Made by a program: the position numbers and the translations under genes. Of a stretch of DNA of 64,000 nt, positions 58,436 to 64,000 are shown piece by piece. The stretch is from Campylorhamphus procurvoides (lineage: Eukaryota; Chordata; Aves; Passeriformes; Dendrocolaptidae), in contig WBMV01003298.1 of the NCBI GenBank assembly GCA_013396655.1, forward strand, positions 900,695 through 964,694. Reading direction: 5' to 3'. Every line of letters starts with the position of its first letter. The stretch's first letter is position 1. Under the pieces are notes generated by a model, which saw only the letters and a program-made list of their open reading frames with translations, searched no databases and was not told where the DNA came from.

Positions 58436-59710
58436 TCCCCACGCCCAGGACAGAATAAGCTGGGCCCATGTCATTCCTACCAGCGTCAATCCTACCAGAC
58501 ACTTGTCAAAAAGGAGATATTGGCTGGATCAGAAGGCCACCATTAAAATTGGCTGTCCCAGTGAGTCCCTCTCTCTAAACTGGCAGTGTTTTCTCCTCAC
58601 CTGAATTCTCATAAAATGCAAACTCTGTTATTTAGTTCTATTAATTAACAACATACAAGGCAAGTTATGAGCTTCCTTTTTCCAGTATCTTTCTGTGTAC
58701 TTGAAGACCGTTCTTTCATTTCCTGTAATCTTTTTCTTCTGTATTGCCAATCCCCTACTTGATCAGTCATTATTTCCAGATCATGTGTTGCAGTACTTTG
58801 TTTGAACCCACTATTTTCCTCTGCATCTCTGTTTTTTAGACCTTCTCCACCTGGTCTGTCTCTCCTGAAGGTACCACCCAGAGCTGAAGCTCAAGCGGAA
58901 GGACACAGGGATACCTCTTGTGCAGCTTGCACAACTGACTTCTGCTGGGCTGCTCTCTTTGTCTTATAAGGGATGCCCCAGCAGTATGGATAATACTGCA
59001 GCCTACAGTCATTTAAAAAATGGAAATCCCTAGATATGTCAGTCTCAATTAGGGTCAATAAATAAACTTATTGTTAACTTCTGTCTTGTGTAGCTTAGGA
59101 TAAAAAGTTCTGTAAACATGAAATCCCACTGGTGTAATTTTTTTTTTAAGGGGAAAGGACAGGCTATTTAAAATTGTGCCATTTTGCCTCCCAGGCTGGT
59201 AATCTGTATGGCTGCATACTGTTTCAGTCCCACAGTATTAGTTACCACAAAATTACAGACTTGTGAGAAGAAAAATGTAGCAGAATAAGTTAAAGGATGT
59301 TTAAATGTAGTCCTTATTTCATAACTTGGTACTGTAGTCCCATTTTAAAACTGCCAATGAACCACTGGGAATTTTCTTTTTCTTGCTGATCCTCTTTAAG
59401 ACCTCTATGAATAGGAGAGAAAACAACTTCACTATAATAAAAACAGGGGTTTGTTTTCCTTTTTTAAAATTGAGGCATTGGGTAAAATAAAGGTCATTGC
59501 AACAACCCTTGAAAGAACAGAAAGAGTAATTTTCCCCCTTTTTCTTCTTTACTGGTTTTCAATGCAAGGTAAAAAATCATTTTTAAGTTTGCCCATCTGT
59601 TTTACATAAAACCTTAGCTGACCTTACACAAAGTGAAACAAATGCACAAAATGCTTTGCTGTTGGGCTCTTGCCAGTAAGACAGAGCAGAAAGAAAGGAA
59701 TATGTAAAGT
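58436..59710. other. Unique non-coding stretch
   Basis: No gene or named repeat. A T run lies near 59139-59147. Other low-complexity content is minor. Confidence 0.5.
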
Positions 59711-59782
59711 TAGATCCTGCTCTGGTGTAAATTAGCCTAGTTCCAGTGGGGACTTAGGTTGATTTATACCAGCAGAGGCAGA
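59711..59782. repeat. Possible old palindromic amniote repeat
   Basis: TCTGGTGTAAATTAGCCTAG (59721-59740) and the later CTTAGGTTGATTTATACCAG (59753-59772) form an imperfect inverted repeat. The pattern, starting GATCCTGCTCTGG, resembles an old amniote interspersed repeat in which TGGTGTAAATCAG words face each other. I rely on recalled similarity, so the family name is left open. Confidence 0.45.
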
Positions 59783-62029
59783 GGCTTGTACTTCTTATAG
59801 AAGCCAGACTTGTTAGACCCAGCCCTGCTACCACTGGAATCACCTGAAGCTTTGCTATTGATTTTTGTGGCTGAGGGACCCTCGCTGGAGGAGCCACGTT
59901 TGGTACAAACAGTGCCCAGCCATCCGAGCAGCTTGAGCAGCTCAGCAAGTTGAGCAGAAAGGCTCAGTAACTAACAGAGACTGCGGGCCTGCAGGTGTGA
60001 AGGGAGGCTGGAGCTGCACCCTGCCCTGGTGCTGCTGCTGTGCCAGGTGAGCTCGGGGCATCCCCAGCCCAAGAGGTGCCCTGCAGTCAGACTGGAAGCC
60101 AAGAGGTTCTCAGCACACAGCAGTGAGGCTCACGTCCTGCTGCTTGTCTCCTGTGAGCCTAACCTGGCCTGTGCCATGCCACCATATGGACCAAAGTGCA
60201 TCCTGAGGAAGGGAGGATGTGCCATGTATGGAATTAGGTGAGGCATGCAGAGGCAGAGCACACCAGAAAAAAATACCATCCCATCCTGCACATCAGTAAC
60301 ACTTCTGCTAATGTGTCTGAGGGGGGAACTATGGCCATTATATCAACACTCCAATCTAATATGATTAATGAGTATAAAGTAAGGTTCAAGCTTTTAATTA
60401 AAAAGGCAATCATAAGTTACTGAACAGTGAAGGTCTAGCTAAGTTTCTCAGAAGTAGGTTATTTAATAGAATGAGATGCCCCAAAGAGGCAGTGGGCCAA
60501 AAATTTCTCCTGAGTTATATTTTATACTCAGGTACTGACTTTGATTTATAACAGGGAGCAGAACTGGATCTATACAGAAATGAGCACAAGTATATGTGTA
60601 CTACAGTGTGCACATCTGGTGGTGTCTACATTTAAACATTGCCTAAACTTTCCATTAACAGCCAGTTTTTCCTGTTGTTTGTTAAATTGCCATACATCTC
60701 AGAATGAAATTTTTTTGTAGAATAACTGCCACACTCTTCAAATTTTTCTTGTGTGCAAAAACCCCCCTAAGAAATGTTGTTTTGACAAGGTCAAGAAAAG
60801 ACTTTAGGAAAGACTGTCCACAGACTATAGAATTCTCTGTTAGTTTCAACATTTAGATTGAAAGTGATTGCTGTGTACTTATCAGAGATCTGCCTCTTTT
60901 CTCATTCTTATTGAAAATAGTCCACATTTGATCGTGTCATGGATTTCAGTTCCCCCAAGTCCAATAAAGGTTTGACAGAGGTTGACATATTCTGTAATTT
61001 TGTCACTTTATGTTTCAATTAACTTAAAATGAAATTTACAGTATAGCTTATTCCATGCCTTTTTCTCTGGCCTCTGAACAGAATATACTCCGTCTATCTT
61101 TGCAATGTCGGAATAAAATGGAATAGTTGCAATGAGTGGCTAAGGGGTTTTCTTTAGAAAAAGAATCTGACTTTAATCATCTACATTCTTAACCACAATG
61201 AATATACCATAAGGCATATGAATACAATCATTTTATCTGAATGAGTAGTCCATCAAATGCAGTGTCTTGTTGACTAATAGTGTCAAGTGAACAAAACATA
61301 TAATAATCACAAATGATATTACAAAATAATTGTAGTTGGACCTCTCGAGAAGCACAGTTTTGGGGACAATAAGTATTCCCTTCTCTGTGAACCTGAAGGT
61401 TTTATATCCTTATCTATTTCTATTCTATCTAAAATAACTATATTAATCATTAAAAGGGAAAACAACTTACATAAAAGGCCTTCCACTTTGTTTAGAATGA
61501 TATGATTTGTCTGTAAATGAATCTCAAGACCGAGTGAAATGCTTGATTTTCTTTTGTGCTATTATGGTGCTATTTAAAGTGGGCAAAAGTCACTAATCTC
61601 CATATTGAAAACATATTGACTAATCAGAATACAGTGGGCTGGAGGAGGGGAGAATTCAGGCAAGAGTTAAAGAGTTGAAATCACACCATTTAGGGCCATT
61701 TTTCATATAGGAACACACTTTCCCAGAGAAGTTTCTGTCAAACAAAACATCTGTCAAACATTCATCTAGAAAAAATGTCACATATGGTAGAAGCTCCACA
61801 TATAAGGAAGGAGAAAATGCAATGGCTTTCTGTCACCCACTGCACTGTGGGAGCTTTACCTGACCATTTCACCTTTGCTCACCTAATTCAGCAAAAGGGT
61901 TTCTGGTTGTCTTAGCAAAAAAGAATAAACATTTGAGATAAGAAATGGTTTATAGAAGCACAGAAGTCTTTCTAACCTGCCTAATGCAGGTAACCCAGAG
62001 AGCTGGGCCTTCTGTGTGTCAGCAGGTTT
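59783..62029. other. Unique stretch with a GC-richer start
   Basis: 59840-60240 is GC-richer (GCTGGAGGAGCC, GCTGCTGCTGTGCC) with a few CpGs. A 70-codon frame (60029-60241 +) lacks a domain. Beyond 60300 the DNA is AT-rich. A 16-bp imperfect direct repeat of CTGTCAAACA lies at about 61736-61765. No gene or transposon is recognised. Confidence 0.4.
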
Positions 62030-62520
62030 CCGAAGATATTAGACCTTCTCTCCCAAATGAGAGGACGAGCCTGTAAGAGCTGATGTAGCAATAGTTACAG
62101 GGCTGGCAATGGCAAACTGCGAAGCGCCGGGAGATGCTGCTTCTCAAAAGGACGAACCACTCTGGAGGAGCTGCTGTGGGCTGCTGACCCCCACCGAGGG
62201 GCAGGCATTGTTGTCTCCTGCTAAATCTGTGCCCCAGGGGGAGCAGGGATTTGCAGTTTCGGAGAGCTTTTGTGTGAGCTGATGCAGCCCTGTCTGACCA
62301 GATGAATGCTCTAGGAAAGGATTCCTGCATTCGGGCTGCCTGCCAAGCCCTGCTCCTCTGGGTGTCTGTCTGTCTGTCTGAAATCTTTGGAGTGGCTCTT
62401 GCAATTCTGCTTCAGCAGCTTGTCCCAGATATTCCTGTTGTGCTTCAGACCAGGTCTGTGGTTTGGCGTGAGAGAAGACAGAAAACATAAAAAGTTGACA
62501 GTTCTGGAACTGCTCTCCGA
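62030..62520. promoter_or_regulatory. CpG-retaining, GC-richer block
   Basis: About a dozen CpGs (for example GCGAAGCGCCGGG near 62118-62130, CACCGAGG, TTTCGGAG, ATTCGGGC) occur here, a clear local excess over the CpG-poor surroundings, though not a full CpG island. A reverse 137-codon frame (62144-62557) beginning MAQVNIINYLNAVGEQFQN spans it but has no recognised domain. It may be an enhancer or alternative promoter, a decayed LTR, or chance. Confidence 0.3.
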
Positions 62521-64000
62521 CAGCATTTAAGTAGTTGATAATATTTACTTGAGCCATTCTTTTCTATCTGTTCTTTTTTTTCCACATAAAAATGATAAAG
62601 AACCAGAGCAATAAATTGTATTCCTGAATTATTACACAGGACCTTCAGGTATGTTAAAGGTTTGGTTATAGCATTTCAGAAAATACCGTTTGGAGAACAT
62701 TTGTTCCCCTCTTAGCCCAATTCAAGTGTCTGCAAGGAGAATTTGACTATCTTTTTTGAAAAGCATTTCAATACTTCTTTTTGCATTTTTTTTTATGAAA
62801 AAGTGAAAGATCTAAATTAATAAATTATCCCATTTTAGTTAAACTATGCACAAACCACTTCATCCCTGCAATGACAAAGGGGAAATACCATACCCAAGTC
62901 ACGCTGAGTGTCTCCCCTCTCAAAGTCTTTGGACTGGGTTGCATCATCTGTTTCATTATTGCTGTCCTCGTTCTTCTTCTAGACAGTCTACCTTGCTAAA
63001 TCAACTGAATTGTCCTATAAATGTGTGAAGGATCAAATTCTTAAGGAAGGATTGTTCCAAGTGTAGAAGATCTTGTAGCACATACCAAAATAAAGCCACA
63101 TTTCACAGAAATGACAAATATTGCACTAAATCAGACCGTTGTACACACATTTGATCACTGAATGCAACATCATGTACTCACAGATATTCCCAGACACTCT
63201 AACATCCCAGATATGTTATAACCCAAAGTTAATCAACAGATCTAATCACTGTCTGGACAGGAAGGAAGTCCTTAAGGACCATTTGCATATATAAAAAATT
63301 AATTAATGGTAATAGTTTTCCTGTTATTTTCATTCGTCCTTATGATGGAGAGCTGAGATTTCTGCCTGAGTAGCTTTGATCTTAGCTAGAAAATTTAGGT
63401 CTCTGCAATACAGATAATAAATAGCTGACTGCTAAAGTATGCATATGAGTTGAATCCCTGTGGCCTCTACAGGTGTCCCTATGAGAAAGATGAATCTGAC
63501 TAAAGGTAAAATAACAGAAAAGTCAGAAACCTAGTGTAAACGAAAGAGGGTTCTATTTGTTTTGCCAAGATTTGCTGAAATTGCGAGTGGCAGTGCTTTA
63601 AAAGCATGCTGAGATGGAGCAAGGTGCTATTTTTTAAGTGCCATAGGGCATTCTTTCAGTCTTTTGAGGAGAATGCACTGCATATTCTAAAAAAGAATAT
63701 TGTATCTATTCTTGTAATGCAGGTTCATTAAGCATCAGATTGATTTATTGTATTGTTTCCTTTATAAATTATTTTCATTATGTTTTATCACAGTACATGA
63801 CTACTGCCCTAAGGGAATATGCAGGAATGAGCTGAATGGCAAGCGTAATAGACTGCTTTAATTAAAATAGTGTAATGCATATTTCAGTGCTATTAACAAA
63901 AACAAAATTGATTTTGTTTTCTGACTAAGTGAATATATTAGAGCCCAGGTGCTGTTCTTCTATTGTTTAACCCTCTGAGTTCAACTTCATTTGGTGCTTT
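62521..64000. other. Unique AT-rich non-coding stretch
   Basis: No gene, RNA or transposon is recognised. A T run lies near 62787-62793, and TTAATTAAT-type words at about 63298-63306. The window ends in this sequence. Confidence 0.5.

Overview
This window looks like bird nuclear DNA, probably from a songbird. It is AT-rich and CpG-poor, has no operon structure or confident protein-coding exon, and carries avian retroelements. These are CR1 LINEs with typical 3' ends, a long avian ERVL-type LTR, and a second LTR whose TATA box and AATAAA signal lie close together, as in alpharetrovirus-like elements. The bird assignment is strong. 'Songbird' is only a leaning from LTR families recognised from memory. 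The window reads as a gene desert or the inside of a very large intron. Almost every ATG-started frame is short, and none matches a cellular protein I recognise.

Layout. From 1 to about 17.5 kb the DNA is nearly all unique. It holds an unassigned protein-like frame at 116-292 and a TATA-plus-splice-donor arrangement near 6.1 kb. At 17.5-17.8 kb is a very old LINE reverse-transcriptase relic, visible only by translation. A 1.25 kb CR1 copy with an internal deletion lies at 19.6-20.8 kb and a 0.53 kb CR1 3' end at 26.5-27.0 kb. An ERVL LTR stub (32.0 kb) and an ERVK/alpharetrovirus-like solo LTR (32.7-33.05 kb) follow, both on the minus strand. Two MIR/CORE-SINE-like relics lie at 35.9 and 38.3 kb. 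A nearly complete ERVL-type solo LTR, also minus strand, occupies about 41.9-43.0 kb. Two CR1 fragments in opposite orientation lie at 49.5-50.0 kb. Older palindromic amniote repeats are suspected at 46.0 and 59.7 kb.

Three inverted repeats are not explained by the recognised transposons: a 49-bp near-perfect palindrome with a 2-nt loop at 56,986, a perfect 13-bp stem at 40,515, and a perfect 13-bp TAATTA-containing stem at 51,089. Several unique blocks have the composition of conserved non-coding elements. A CTCF-like site lies at 37,805.

I see no tRNA, rRNA, CRISPR array, operon or novel multi-gene system. The retroelements do not act together: each is a dead, truncated or solo remnant. 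The points most worth checking are the palindromes, the translated LINE relic, the two TATA/donor candidates and the possible conserved non-coding blocks.
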